A stretch of 26,807 bases of DNA from Thermoplasmata archaeon (GTDB lineage Archaea > Thermoplasmatota > Thermoplasmata > Thermoplasmatales > Thermoplasmataceae), in the NCBI GenBank assembly GCA_021806345.1, contig JAJZXP010000276.1, positions 1 to 26,807 on the forward strand, given 5' to 3'. Below, in pieces: positions 15,814-23,341 of this stretch. Position 1 is the first letter of the stretch. Each line of letters opens with the position of its first letter. Position numbers and translations under genes: made by a program. A model generated the notes under the pieces. The model saw only the letters and a list, made by a program, of their open reading frames with translations, did not search any database and was not told the DNA's origin.

Positions 15814-18800
15814 GTGAAAAATAAACAATTGCATAATCTTCGCAAGGTAAAGATACTAATAGGAATAATCTTGATAACATCATTCCTGTTATTAGCACCG
15901 TTTGGAGGCATGCTAAACTCTCCTGCAGGTCGAAGTTCAAATAGCAATGTAATCTCTAAACCAGCTATTATACCCAATAGCCACAGAGTTACCGGATTCT
16001 CCGGTGAGAACCCAAGCATGGTAGTTAATCCATATGCTATTGAAACAGGGGAACCAGCACCGATGGGAATAGCTGATTACGGCGTAGGACCTGGAAATAC
16101 TGCCTATGCCTACAGCACATCTTCGTTCCTTGGGATTGCACAGATATATTCTCTATCAACAAATAGTTCAGGGAGTAATTTAATGACTTTCCAGCTTAAC
16201 GATGTAATAGTTTTTGGGAATGGTGCCAGCAGTTATTCGTACTGGATCCAGGATGTTGCATTTGTGGGTTCTACCTTTAATGGTAGTACGCCTTCCGTCC
16301 AATTTATTGATAATGTTTGGAACTTTTCTTCTTCTACTGCTTCAATGTATGCAACTAGCATTTCAGGTAATGGAACCGTATCAACGAGCGGGGGAACCGG
16401 ATATTATTATGATTTTGCTAACTCGAATCTTCCTGGAAATGATATATTTACCACTTTTCCGATTACCATTCAGTTAAAAGTTGTTGCCTACATGTCTGGC
16501 ATATATCCTGCTGTTGAATTTGAATATAACGATGGGTACGGTTGGATAACATACGACAATGTCATATTTCCATTCGCAACATCACTTGCCTATTATGACC
16601 GCTTTGTTGTAGATGGCTACACATATAATCCATATGGTACTTTCTACGACGCAGAATTAATAATGGGTGGACCAGGAGGTGGGAGCCAGACTGTTGACGA
16701 GAGTTCAGGAGTCGAACTGCAGTTAGAATACTGGAATGGAAACAACTATCAGCAAATTACAAATGCTTATGATTTTGGGAGCGACACTGCAGAAGGAATT
16801 TCAAATGTGAGTAGTTATTTAATTTGTATGATTAACGGAGTATACGATTACGACTTAGCAGGAAGTGGTGGTCTATATGAGCTATACAATAGCAGCAACA
16901 TAGCCACTGTAAATATTCTTTCCGGCTTAAGTTCGGGAAGTCTTTATATAAACAACACTTTCGTGACTTCGTTCTTAGGAGGCGATGTCAATGTGACAAT
17001 TGGAGCGGGCAGTTACGATTTCCAAATAACGTATCAGAATGGTACATGCTATTATAACGAGGATGCGAGAGTAATTGCTGGAGAGCATCTATCATTGAAT
17101 TTCGAAGCCTTATACAATGTTACATTCACGGAAGCTAACTTGCCGTCAGGAACACAATGGTCTGTAACGTTGGGCGGAGTTACTACTTATTCCACATCGG
17201 ACGTAATTACTTTCCGTGAGGCCAATGGTACTTACGCTTACACTATTTCAGCAATATCGGGATACAAAGCAAACTCTTATTCAGGTACTGTTAACGTTCC
17301 CAATGGTACACTTAACATAGGAGTAATATGGACTCAAGTAACTTATTACGTGTCTTTTGTCGAAACTGGCCTTAGTTCTGGAACTTTATGGACTGTGACG
17401 TTGGGAGGGTCTAGCTTAAGCGAATATTCCTCAACTGTAACTTTCTCGGAACCTAATGGCACATACGCTTTTACAGTGCACCCAGTTAACGGCTATATTG
17501 CTAATCCTTCCTCAGGCTTGATTCATATCGTAGCTGGCCAGGTGTCTATAACACCAGTTTTAGTGTATTTTCAGTCAAGTAGTCTTAAGGATTATGGATA
17601 CACGGAAAAAACAATAAACCTAAGCTCTGCTATCTCGTATTCTGGTGAATACCTCGATTTTGGGACCCCTTCTGGAGCACTCACCGCATTACAGTTCGAA
17701 GCTTATGACAGCTCAAATGGTTATGTCTACATTTCCACCTCTATGGGCGTAACTGTTTTGGACTCATATACAGACACGGTAGTTACAAATATTTACTTGG
17801 GAGCAAACTATATTCCCGGTGGAATTGTCTACGATCCTGTAAACCAAGATATTTACCTAACAGTAATTGTAAATGAAGTTTCATCGCAATCTTTTTACTT
17901 GCTAACCATTAACGCAAGTACTCAACAGGTAATTTCCAGTCCAATCTTTTTGGCAAGCAACGGTTTGGGCGAATTGGCGTTCGATCCTGTCTTTGATCCT
18001 GTGAACGAGCTTATTTACGTTCCGTTAAATGACAGCATTTATGTTGTGAACCCGAACACAGCTTCAGTAGAACAAGCCATAAACCTTGGTTCAGGTTCGA
18101 CTATTTTTGGACTGGTTTTTGACAGCTTCAACGGTTTGCTATATGGGGACACATATAATGGAAATTCAAAAGAAATTGGAAATATTACCCCTGTCAACCC
18201 AGTGACTTATCAGGTTTTTCCAAATATTACTTTGGGAGATAATTCAGTTTCACTTACATTGCTTTTTGACCCTGCGAACCACTTTTTGTATGCTGGTTCT
18301 TTATATAATAATGTAACTGTCATCAATCCATCCAGCAAAGCCGTAGTGAGTCTTATTCATTTTGGCCAGACTTATCAATTACCGCTTTCTATGGCATACG
18401 ATCCTCTTAATAACTTCGTTTATGTTGCAGCTGTAAATGCTTCGACATATGGTTTCTCAGATACTTACGCTATAAACGGCTCAACAAACGATATTGTTGA
18501 TTCAATTCCTTCCTTTGATGGTGGATTTGGTATGGTATTTTCACCGGCGAGCCAGCAACTCTATCTTACTGGTCTTAATGACTATACTTTCGTAATCTCC
18601 ACTGAACGCTTCTATAAGGTATCGTTAAATGAGACAAATCTGCCGTCTGGAACAGAATGGTGGGTTAACCTTTCCACTGGAATGTCTTATCCCAGCAATA
18701 ACACTCAGGCCATCTTTTATCTCCCAAACGGAACGTTCAGTTATACCTTGGCAGTATCTTTGAAGACCTGGGCACCTAATTCTATCTACAATACTATCAC

Positions 18801-19404
18801 GATAAACGGGAATAATACAATTGGGATAAGTGCACCTTTCCATAAAGTAACATTCACTGTTAAATTTTCTGAATCAGGACTTACAACTGGCACTAAATGG
18901 TTTATATTAATAGATGGTGAGACATATTCCTCCGCTAATTCAACAATATTCGTTGCTTTGCAGAATGGGACCTATAATTACACATTAGAAAGCATTGCAG
19001 GATTCACTACTTCAGAATATACCGGATCATTCACTATTTCTGGAAGTGGAATAGAAGAAACAGTGACATGGTCGCAGGTTTTGTACAAGGTGACTTTTAC
19101 TGAAACAGGACTTACACAGGGAACCACGTGGTCAATAGAGTTTGATAATACAACAAAATCCTCAATTTCTAACACAATAGTATTTGAGGTTCCAAATGGA
19201 ACATTTTCTTACATCGTAGGCACGGAGAGCGGTTTTAAGGCGGTTAATGGAAACAACATAACCGTAGACGGTTCTCCGTTGTCACAGAATATTAACTTTG
19301 CAAAGATATCCTCAAATACAACTTACTATATTATCATTGGAACCGTTGCTGGAGTCGCAGTTATTGCGGGGGCTATATTCCTAATGATGAGACGAAAGAA
19401 GTAA
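15814..19404 (+). CDS. Thermopsin-family acid protease fused to repeats and a beta-propeller
   Basis: This 1196-aa secreted protein starts with GTG and a signal peptide (ILIGIILITSFLLLAPFGG). Residues about 80-345 match thermopsin (peptidase family A5): PAPMGIADYG, an aromatic/glycine-rich core (YSYWIQDVAFV, FIDNVWNFSS), FVVDGYTYNPYGTFYDAELI and GGPGGGSQTVD. Thermopsins are acid proteases active outside the cell at low pH. Two ETGL-type repeats follow (TEANLPSGTQWSV about 439, VETGLSSGTLWTV about 512). A region of YVTN-like propeller repeats comes next, about 590-925 (IVYDPVNQDIYLT, VFDPVNELIYVP, LFDPANHFLYAG, AYDPLNNFVYVA). After it come three more ETGL-type repeats (about 938, 1017, 1094). 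A final membrane helix ends in MMRRKK, anchoring the enzyme to the surface. Catalytic residues cannot be assigned with certainty. The long tail suggests a cell-bound protease that also binds surfaces or partners. Confidence 0.9.
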   Translation: MKNKQLHNLRKVKILIGIILITSFLLLAPFGGMLNSPAGRSSNSNVISKPAIIPNSHRVTGFSGENPSMVVNPYAIETGEPAPMGIADYGVGPGNTAYAYSTSSFLGIAQIYSLSTNSSGSNLMTFQLNDVIVFGNGASSYSYWIQDVAFVGSTFNGSTPSVQFIDNVWNFSSSTASMYATSISGNGTVSTSGGTGYYYDFANSNLPGNDIFTTFPITIQLKVVAYMSGIYPAVEFEYNDGYGWITYDNVIFPFATSLAYYDRFVVDGYTYNPYGTFYDAELIMGGPGGGSQTVDESSGVELQLEYWNGNNYQQITNAYDFGSDTAEGISNVSSYLICMINGVYDYDLAGSGGLYELYNSSNIATVNILSGLSSGSLYINNTFVTSFLGGDVNVTIGAGSYDFQITYQNGTCYYNEDARVIAGEHLSLNFEALYNVTFTEANLPSGTQWSVTLGGVTTYSTSDVITFREANGTYAYTISAISGYKANSYSGTVNVPNGTLNIGVIWTQVTYYVSFVETGLSSGTLWTVTLGGSSLSEYSSTVTFSEPNGTYAFTVHPVNGYIANPSSGLIHIVAGQVSITPVLVYFQSSSLKDYGYTEKTINLSSAISYSGEYLDFGTPSGALTALQFEAYDSSNGYVYISTSMGVTVLDSYTDTVVTNIYLGANYIPGGIVYDPVNQDIYLTVIVNEVSSQSFYLLTINASTQQVISSPIFLASNGLGELAFDPVFDPVNELIYVPLNDSIYVVNPNTASVEQAINLGSGSTIFGLVFDSFNGLLYGDTYNGNSKEIGNITPVNPVTYQVFPNITLGDNSVSLTLLFDPANHFLYAGSLYNNVTVINPSSKAVVSLIHFGQTYQLPLSMAYDPLNNFVYVAAVNASTYGFSDTYAINGSTNDIVDSIPSFDGGFGMVFSPASQQLYLTGLNDYTFVISTERFYKVSLNETNLPSGTEWWVNLSTGMSYPSNNTQAIFYLPNGTFSYTLAVSLKTWAPNSIYNTITINGNNTIGISAPFHKVTFTVKFSESGLTTGTKWFILIDGETYSSANSTIFVALQNGTYNYTLESIAGFTTSEYTGSFTISGSGIEETVTWSQVLYKVTFTETGLTQGTTWSIEFDNTTKSSISNTIVFEVPNGTFSYIVGTESGFKAVNGNNITVDGSPLSQNINFAKISSNTTYYIIIGTVAGVAVIAGAIFLMMRRKK

Positions 19405-19488
19405 ACCATTAAGAAAAGAAAATCTAACTAAAAGTAATCTATAATCGATTCATAGTTCTGGGTTAAAGCGTGTATGTTTAGGGGAGTG
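19405..19488. other. Short spacer after the thermopsin gene
   Basis: No gene or clear terminator hairpin is seen between the thermopsin stop and the dispersed repeat. The region is AT-rich. Confidence 0.4.
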
Positions 19489-19542
19489 CGCTTAAAACAT
19501 TAAGTGCATACCTCCGGACCCGCTTTATCTCCATTTTTTCTG
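19489..19542 (+). repeat. Dispersed 55-base repeat, copy A
   Basis: The consensus begins CGCTTAAAACATTAAGYGCA, continues TACMTCYRGACCCGCTTWAT, and ends CTCYATTT with TTTCTG. Copies A and C align over their whole length with few gaps. The 5' half can fold (CGCTTAA with TTAAGYG). Copy A lies just beyond the 3' end of the SRPBCC pseudogene on the opposite strand. Confidence 0.65.
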
Positions 19543-19549
19543 TTTGAGT

Positions 19550-19799
19550 TCATGGTTCTAGATATTTCATGAGATGATGAAAATCGTCAGTTGTTGAAAC
19601 ATGAGACGCCCTATTATAGCTTAATAATTCCTGTCCTTCAGGCTTGATTTTCCCATGAACTCCTTCTTTGAATTCTCCTTCAAGGGATACACTTTCAATT
19701 CCATGATCCCATATCTTCCAGGATTCTACTACTATAAAGCTCCCATATTATTTGTTTCTTTGCGCTGGTTAAGATACTGTGTTCAGATTCCAAGGTTAT
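19550..19799 (-). pseudogene. Decayed SRPBCC (polyketide-cyclase-like) gene
   Basis: On the minus strand one frame reads ILTSAKKQIIWELYS. After a frameshift near 19750 it continues VESWKIWDHGIESVSLEGEF then KEGVHGKIKPEGQ. This is the typical opening of an SRPBCC/polyketide cyclase domain (xxxVWELYSDxESWxxWDxGIExVxLEGxFxxGxxGxxKPxG). After KPEGQ the frame goes to a short tail, HHLMKYLEP, and a stop, so most of the central domain (normally about 140-150 residues in all) is missing. No start codon is present where transcription should begin. There, ATA replaces what would be ATG, about 35 bases downstream of the TATA-like TATTATATAT. The gene is therefore broken by a frameshift, an internal deletion and loss of start. 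Confidence 0.65.
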
Positions 19800-19828
19800 G
19801 ATACCACAATAACCAACTGATATGCGCA

Positions 19829-19848
19829 TATATAATAAGTGCGCTTAT
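19829..19848 (-). promoter_or_regulatory. Relic promoter with near-palindrome of the SRPBCC pseudogene
   Basis: On the minus strand ATAAGCGCACTTAT (19835-19848) precedes and overlaps TATTATATATG. The palindrome shares its AAGYGC core with the dispersed repeat and resembles ArsR-type operators. It is probably the old regulated promoter of the broken gene. Confidence 0.4.
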
Positions 19849-19971
19849 GTTTTGAGATCCTATTTGCTACAAGAAAACTATACGAGTAAACCTTTCACAT
19901 GACCCTAATCGGCCCATTCTAACAGTAATTGACTTTCGTAATAAAAAACACGGCCTAGGAAATGAAGTTGG

Positions 19972-20226
19972 TCACTTGTAGACGTTCTTTCTATGACCCA
20001 GTGATCTGACAACTATCACTCTTCTATTCTCATCTATGTCCACGATCACTCTGTAATCCCCAACTCGCAACTTGTATTCAGTTCTTCCAACTAACCTCAC
20101 AAAGAACCTGTGTGGATCGCTTCTCGCGCTTTCTATTTTCCGGATAATCCTTTTGGCTACAGGAACATCTAGGCCTCGAAGCTGGAAAAGGGATTCCTCT
20201 GAATATTTAACCTCAAAGTCTGTCAC
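19972..20226 (-). CDS. RelE/ParE-family toxin
   Basis: This 84-aa protein has the RelE-like layout. The N-terminal strand FEVKYSEESLFQLRGLD is followed by two helices (VAKRIIRKIESARSDP). The beta sheet comes next, with RTEYKLRVGDYRVIVDID, VIVVRSLGHRKNVYK and conserved arginines and tyrosine. RelE toxins cut mRNA on the ribosome, and ParE relatives attack gyrase. The terminal GHRKNVY motif is that of RelE-type nucleases. The ATG overlaps the stop of the antitoxin gene by four bases (ATGA), the usual order of antitoxin first. No residues look missing, so the toxin is probably active and held in check by the neighbouring protein. Confidence 0.9.
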   Translation of the reverse strand: MTDFEVKYSEESLFQLRGLDVPVAKRIIRKIESARSDPHRFFVRLVGRTEYKLRVGDYRVIVDIDENRRVIVVRSLGHRKNVYK

Positions 20227-20465
20227 TGGATTCCCAACTGTTTCTTGACTTCTTCCGTGGTGTGGGTCTTCTTCTCTTTCACATCCAGGAGTCCTCTAAG
20301 TAGAGAAGCCCTGAAATCCTCAGTGTAAACTCCCTCCTCATCGCCCTCAGGAATTAGTGACATGAGTGCATTCAGCAACTCATCGTATGTCATTCTTTTA
20401 TGCGCTCTTAGTCCATTCAATTTCTCTCTTGTAGATCGGCTAATTTGTATGGTTGTGTAATCCAT
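20223..20465 (-). CDS. Ribbon-helix-helix antitoxin partner of RelE
   Basis: From the ATG at 20465 this is an 80-aa protein. An in-frame TTG nine bases upstream is a less likely start. The N-terminus YTTIQISRSTREKLNGLRAH is an RHH strand and first helix, and MTYDELLNALMSLIP is the second helix. The acidic linker and C-terminal helix (FRASLLRGLLDVKEKKTHTT) would wrap the toxin. Antitoxins of this form bind their own promoter as tandem dimers and repress the operon. The gene overlaps the toxin gene by four bases. The direct repeats over its promoter fit autoregulation. Confidence 0.85.
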   Translation of the reverse strand: MDYTTIQISRSTREKLNGLRAHKRMTYDELLNALMSLIPEGDEEGVYTEDFRASLLRGLLDVKEKKTHTTEEVKKQLGIQ

Positions 20466-20505
20466 GTATATCAATTATGTAACCAATGTATAACCACAAT
20501 ATAAT
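20464..20505 (-). promoter_or_regulatory. Toxin-antitoxin promoter with tandem repeats
   Basis: ATGTAACCA at 20477 and ATGTATAACCA at 20486 are tandem direct repeats, and a third ATGTATA is at 20464. The TATA-like GATTATATT (minus strand, about 20498-20505) is centred about 36 bases from the start codon, just beyond the repeats. An RHH dimer bound to the repeats would block transcription. Confidence 0.5.
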
Positions 20506-20603
20506 CTTTGTCTTTCAGCCAATCTAGTCCTTAGTATCGAGTAATATTTACTCATTGTGAGATAATGGAGAGTTTCCTATTTTTCAAGTACAGCTAAAGT
20601 ATT

Positions 20604-20663
20604 CGCTTTAAACAATAGGCGCATACCAGATCCATCTCTTCCCGCTCTTCTCAATTATTTTTC
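20604..20663 (+). repeat. Dispersed 55-base repeat, copy B (divergent)
   Basis: CGCTTTAAACAATAGGCGCA followed by TACC, CCCGCT and TTTTTC at matching distances aligns with copies A and C with about five indels. It straddles the 3' end of the SRPBCC gene that stops at 20651, and so has the same placement as copy A. Confidence 0.5.
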
Positions 20664-21196
20664 ATTTTTATATCCCGCATAGAAGAGATTTCAATAATAC
20701 TAGAAAGGATAAAAAATGACTTGGTAATTTCAGTTGCAGCCATATCATTATGCCCATTCGTGGTGGGTCTATCCCTCATGATATATCGTACTTTGGTGCC
20801 ATTTTCGGATTTTTCGAAAGTGATCTCTACCAGCCATTCAAGAGGCATATAGTAATCCATACCCATTTGGCGGCCAGATATGACGTCGCCATTCTCATCA
20901 GCAAATGACATCGTATATACGAGCTCCCTCAGTGGAATAATCTTCTTGTAAGTTCCCACGATGTATTGCACCTTTCCCCATGGTACAACCGATCTGTGAA
21001 GGTATCTTCCTCCTACCCTGAAATCATGCTGAATGAATTCCATTTCAGTCGAACCTACAGGAGTCATACATCGTGACCACTTCTTCTCCATTTCAGGATC
21101 ACTGAATGCTTTCCATACCGCTTCAACTGGTGCGTCAAAAACCCACACTATCTCTACATCCTTCAATTCAGTTTCTTTTTCTTCCTTACTTCCCAC
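20651..21196 (-). CDS. SRPBCC/AHSA1-family protein
   Basis: I start this gene at the GTG at 21196. The frame is open to 21310, but that part overlaps the ArsR gene. The protein is 181 residues. VEIVWVFDAPVEAVWKAFSD and WSRCMTPVGS are the hallmark opening of SRPBCC domains of the AHSA1 type, followed by DFRVGGRYLHR, GTYKKIIPLRELVYTMSF and ITFEKSENGTKVRYIM. These proteins have a deep hydrophobic pocket for small ligands, and the specific ligand is unknown. The start overlaps the last 11 bases of the ArsR gene, so the two are co-translated. ArsR-SRPBCC pairs of this kind are common in prokaryotes, with the regulator controlling the operon. Confidence 0.85.
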   Translation of the reverse strand: MGSKEEKETELKDVEIVWVFDAPVEAVWKAFSDPEMEKKWSRCMTPVGSTEMEFIQHDFRVGGRYLHRSVVPWGKVQYIVGTYKKIIPLRELVYTMSFADENGDVISGRQMGMDYYMPLEWLVEITFEKSENGTKVRYIMRDRPTTNGHNDMAATEITKSFFILSSIIEISSMRDIKMKNN

Positions 21197-21548
21197 TTTT
21201 TTCAACCCCGTTTTCTTCTTTTTGTTTTTGTGCCCTGAGAATATCGTCAAGAGAGCGGAAGTTTTCTTCCAGCATTCTCTTAACATTGGCCGTCCAATTT
21301 TCGATCTCAAGAATCGCAGCCTTGTTCACGGCGTACAACCTGTATTTCGCCTTCTTCTCCACATTAACCAAACGAGCATCACGCAATACTTTCAAATGCT
21401 GTGAAATTGCTGGCTCACTCATATTGAAGCGCTCGTAAATCATGCTAGCAGATTGTTTTCCCTCGTCAGAGAGGATTTGAACTATTTCTCTTCTGGTCGG
21501 GTCTGCCATTGCGTGAAACAACTTGTCAACCGCTTTTGTTTTAGTCAT
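21186..21548 (-). CDS. ArsR-family transcriptional regulator
   Basis: This 120-aa protein has a winged helix-turn-helix at residues about 8-75. LFHAMADPTRREIVQILSDE is the ArsR signature, then SASMIYERFNMSEPAISQHL and KVLRDARLVNVEKKAKYRLY form the recognition helix and wing. No cysteines or metal-binding motif are seen in the recognition region, so it is not an obvious metal sensor. The C-terminal helix (ILEIENWTANVKRMLEENFR) is for dimer formation. It is the first gene of an operon with the SRPBCC gene. A perfect palindrome lies 16 bases upstream of the ATG, near the predicted transcription start, and suggests autorepression. Confidence 0.9.
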   Translation of the reverse strand: MTKTKAVDKLFHAMADPTRREIVQILSDEGKQSASMIYERFNMSEPAISQHLKVLRDARLVNVEKKAKYRLYAVNKAAILEIENWTANVKRMLEENFRSLDDILRAQKQKEENGVEKSGK

Positions 21549-21563
21549 TTAAGTAAATTCTTA

Positions 21564-21581
21564 ATTAAGCATCTGCTTAAT
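21564..21581. promoter_or_regulatory. ArsR operator palindrome
   Basis: ATTAAGC-atct-GCTTAAT is a perfect inverted repeat with 7-base arms. It begins 16 bases before the ArsR ATG. The TATA-like AAAATATTATTA on the minus strand (21579-21590) runs into it, so a bound dimer would cover the start of transcription. Confidence 0.7.
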
Positions 21582-21963
21582 AATATTTTGTTCGTCCTCC
21601 TGCTACATTTGCTTTTACTGGATTACCTTCGGTTGCTCGATCAGTATTGTAACTATACAGGGGAAAAACGTCTAATTTTAAGAGGCTAACCTCTTTAAAA
21701 TATAAGGGCTTAAAATGCAAAAAAATTGTGCGCAATCTGACCACCGTGTAGTATCGATGTGTACATCGGACCCACATAATCGCTGCTGGACTTTGTGAGC
21801 TTAGCCTTAAAGACTCTTTCAAAGTTGGCTGAAAAGTATATATAACTCACAATTTTTCATTTCATCGCCTTATAACAATAGTTGAATAATTCAGTCAAAT
21901 GTGTTTCCTGAAGTATGTCGGACTCTTAATCAATTGACCAGGAGGTCAGAGACACTCTGGACC

Positions 21964-22019
21964 CGCTCCAAACTATTAAGCGCATACATCTAGACCCGCT
22001 TAATCTCTATTTATTTCTG
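21964..22019 (+). repeat. Dispersed 55-base repeat, copy C
   Basis: This is the best match to copy A, sharing ATTAAGYGCATAC, GACCCGCTT and ATCTCYATTT in the same order and spacing. An extra GGACCCGCTCC at its left edge gives a short direct repeat about 34 bases apart within the unit. Confidence 0.65.
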
Positions 22020-22188
22020 TGGGATTTTAAAATGTCAATTGTTGTTGAATGTAAGAAACAACTCTATAATTCAATTAGCGAAGCGGGAGAAGCTTGGAAT
22101 AAAACCGTTTGAAAGATTTAACTAATTGTTTGCATTTGACTGCTATTATATCAGAAAAAAGAAATTATGGGCTTTCAGATTCCTTTTT

Positions 22189-22644
22189 ATGGGAATTGTT
22201 CAGGAATGCTCAATATGCAATGGAAGCGCAGATTTGACCTTCAAAAGGATAGAAGTCTGGAAAAACGATACCTGGCGCCTCACTATGAGTACTTTCTCGG
22301 AAGTTAGGGGATTCTGTTATCTTGAGCCTATCAAACATATAGAATACATAACTGACCTGGACGGAAAAGAAGCAGATGAATTCGGTAAAATATTATCTTT
22401 TGCATCCAAAGCAATTAAAAAGGCAACAGGAGCCAAACTCGTTTATGTATATATTTTTGGAGACCACGTTCCTCATCTGCATGTTCATCTTGCTCCTCAT
22501 TTTGATGGTGATAATTATGTTGACGATGTTATAAAGAGCGAGATAAATATCAGAGAGAATGTTATGCGGGATGAAGAGCAATTTAAATTGAGAAGTAAGA
22601 CCAAAAGTGAATTACTTCAATTATATGCAAGCTCTATCCTCTAA
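22189..22644 (+). CDS. HIT-family nucleotide hydrolase/transferase
   Basis: From the ATG at 22189 the protein has 151 residues. The open frame starts upstream at a TTG that lacks support. The histidine triad is clear: HVPHLHVHLAPH (H-x-x-H-x-H-x-H-x-x), where the central histidine is the nucleophile that attacks the alpha-phosphate of nucleotides. ECSICNGS near the start gives a CxxC often seen in HIT proteins that bind zinc. FCYLEPIKHIEYITDL matches the substrate-binding part that precedes the triad. Substrates in this family are AMP- or GMP-linked compounds, and the one used here is unknown. The gene stands alone. A TATA-like element about 40 bases upstream suggests a short leader. Confidence 0.87.
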   Translation: MGIVQECSICNGSADLTFKRIEVWKNDTWRLTMSTFSEVRGFCYLEPIKHIEYITDLDGKEADEFGKILSFASKAIKKATGAKLVYVYIFGDHVPHLHVHLAPHFDGDNYVDDVIKSEINIRENVMRDEEQFKLRSKTKSELLQLYASSIL

Positions 22645-22828
22645 CAATTCCCAAATGATTGAATAGCAAGATGGGTTTGAAACTGGACACTAATTAACAG
22701 ATTTCCATTTATGTCGATTTATTGCAGGCTTGCGTGACACAAAAACCTGACTAATTCAGTTTCTTTACTGAAATATGGTTTTTATACAAATTTCAGACTT
22801 GCCAAAATATAAATTGCTGGTAGAGACT

Positions 22829-23266
22829 CTACCAGTATCCTCTGGCGATGTTTACACCAAATTCGAGGAATCCTTTAAGAGAGGATAGCATAACGGTCCA
22901 TCCCTCGCAATGTGAATATGAATCCTCAAGTCCCCTCTCATTCTCTTTATAACCAGAATGCTTAATGGTAACCATCGTTTCGTTTTCACTCAACTTTTCA
23001 AATAGAATCTGGACCTTCGAAATATTACCGTCTTCATTGAACCAGTCAAGCTGTATTTCACTGTTCTGCACAAGCTTGATGACTTTCATTTTCTGAACAA
23101 ATGAAATGCCCTCAAATTTCCAGCTCACAGGAAGCCCTTCCTCCATAGGCCCGCTTACCCCGCCTGTCGCAAAATAGCTTTCTACTTTTTTTGGGTTCAC
23201 AACTGCGTCAAAGACCTCTTTAACCGGCTTCTTGATTCTAGCGTGAACCTGAACTTTTAAATTCAC
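22829..23266 (-). CDS. SRPBCC/AHSA1-family protein, divergent from ArsR
   Basis: This 145-aa protein is a single SRPBCC domain. LKVQVHARIKKPVKEVFDAV opens it, then YFATGGVSGPMEEGLPVSWK, FVQKMKVIKL, IQLDWFNEDG and TMVTIKHSGY. The conserved C-terminal CEGWTVMLSSLKGFLEFG helix completes the AHSA1-like fold. It is full length for the family and is predicted to bind a small hydrophobic ligand. It is transcribed away from an ArsR gene and shares a 75-base promoter region with it. This is the same functional pairing as the ArsR-SRPBCC operon 1.5 kb away, but in divergent rather than tandem layout. A minus-strand TATA-like ATTTATATTTATC about 30 bases upstream supports the ATG at 23266. Confidence 0.87.
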   Translation of the reverse strand: MNLKVQVHARIKKPVKEVFDAVVNPKKVESYFATGGVSGPMEEGLPVSWKFEGISFVQKMKVIKLVQNSEIQLDWFNEDGNISKVQILFEKLSENETMVTIKHSGYKENERGLEDSYSHCEGWTVMLSSLKGFLEFGVNIARGYW

Positions 23267-23292
23267 CCTATGTCACCATAAGAATAATGAGA

Positions 23293-23341
23293 GGATAAAT
23301 ATAAATGTTATGAAAATATAACATGTTGGTGGAAACACAAC
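23293..23341. promoter_or_regulatory. Divergent SRPBCC/ArsR promoters with operator palindrome
   Basis: ATGTTAT-gaaaat-ATAACAT (23305-23324) is a perfect inverted repeat with 7-base arms. ATATAAC inside it sits about 25 bases before the ArsR ATG at 23342, and ATAAATATAAAT beside it serves the minus-strand gene. CAACATG recurs at the ArsR start. One regulator bound here could silence both genes. Confidence 0.7.

Larger units (their letters stand above)
21549..22188. other. Intergenic region between ArsR operon and HIT gene
   Basis: Besides the ArsR operator (21564-21581) and dispersed repeat C (21964-22019), I see no gene. A 26-codon frame from ATG 22033 (MSIVVECKKQLYNS...) is too short to call. 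Around 22021-22080 there is loose similarity to the tail of the SRPBCC pseudogene, so this may be another eroded copy. A TATA-like ATTATATC at 22145-22152 fits the HIT gene. Confidence 0.4.

Noticed and set aside
21196..21310. N-terminal extension of the SRPBCC gene
   Set aside because: This stretch lies within the ArsR coding sequence in another frame. It has low-complexity lysine-rich content and no SRPBCC similarity. The GTG at 21196 gives a normal domain start.
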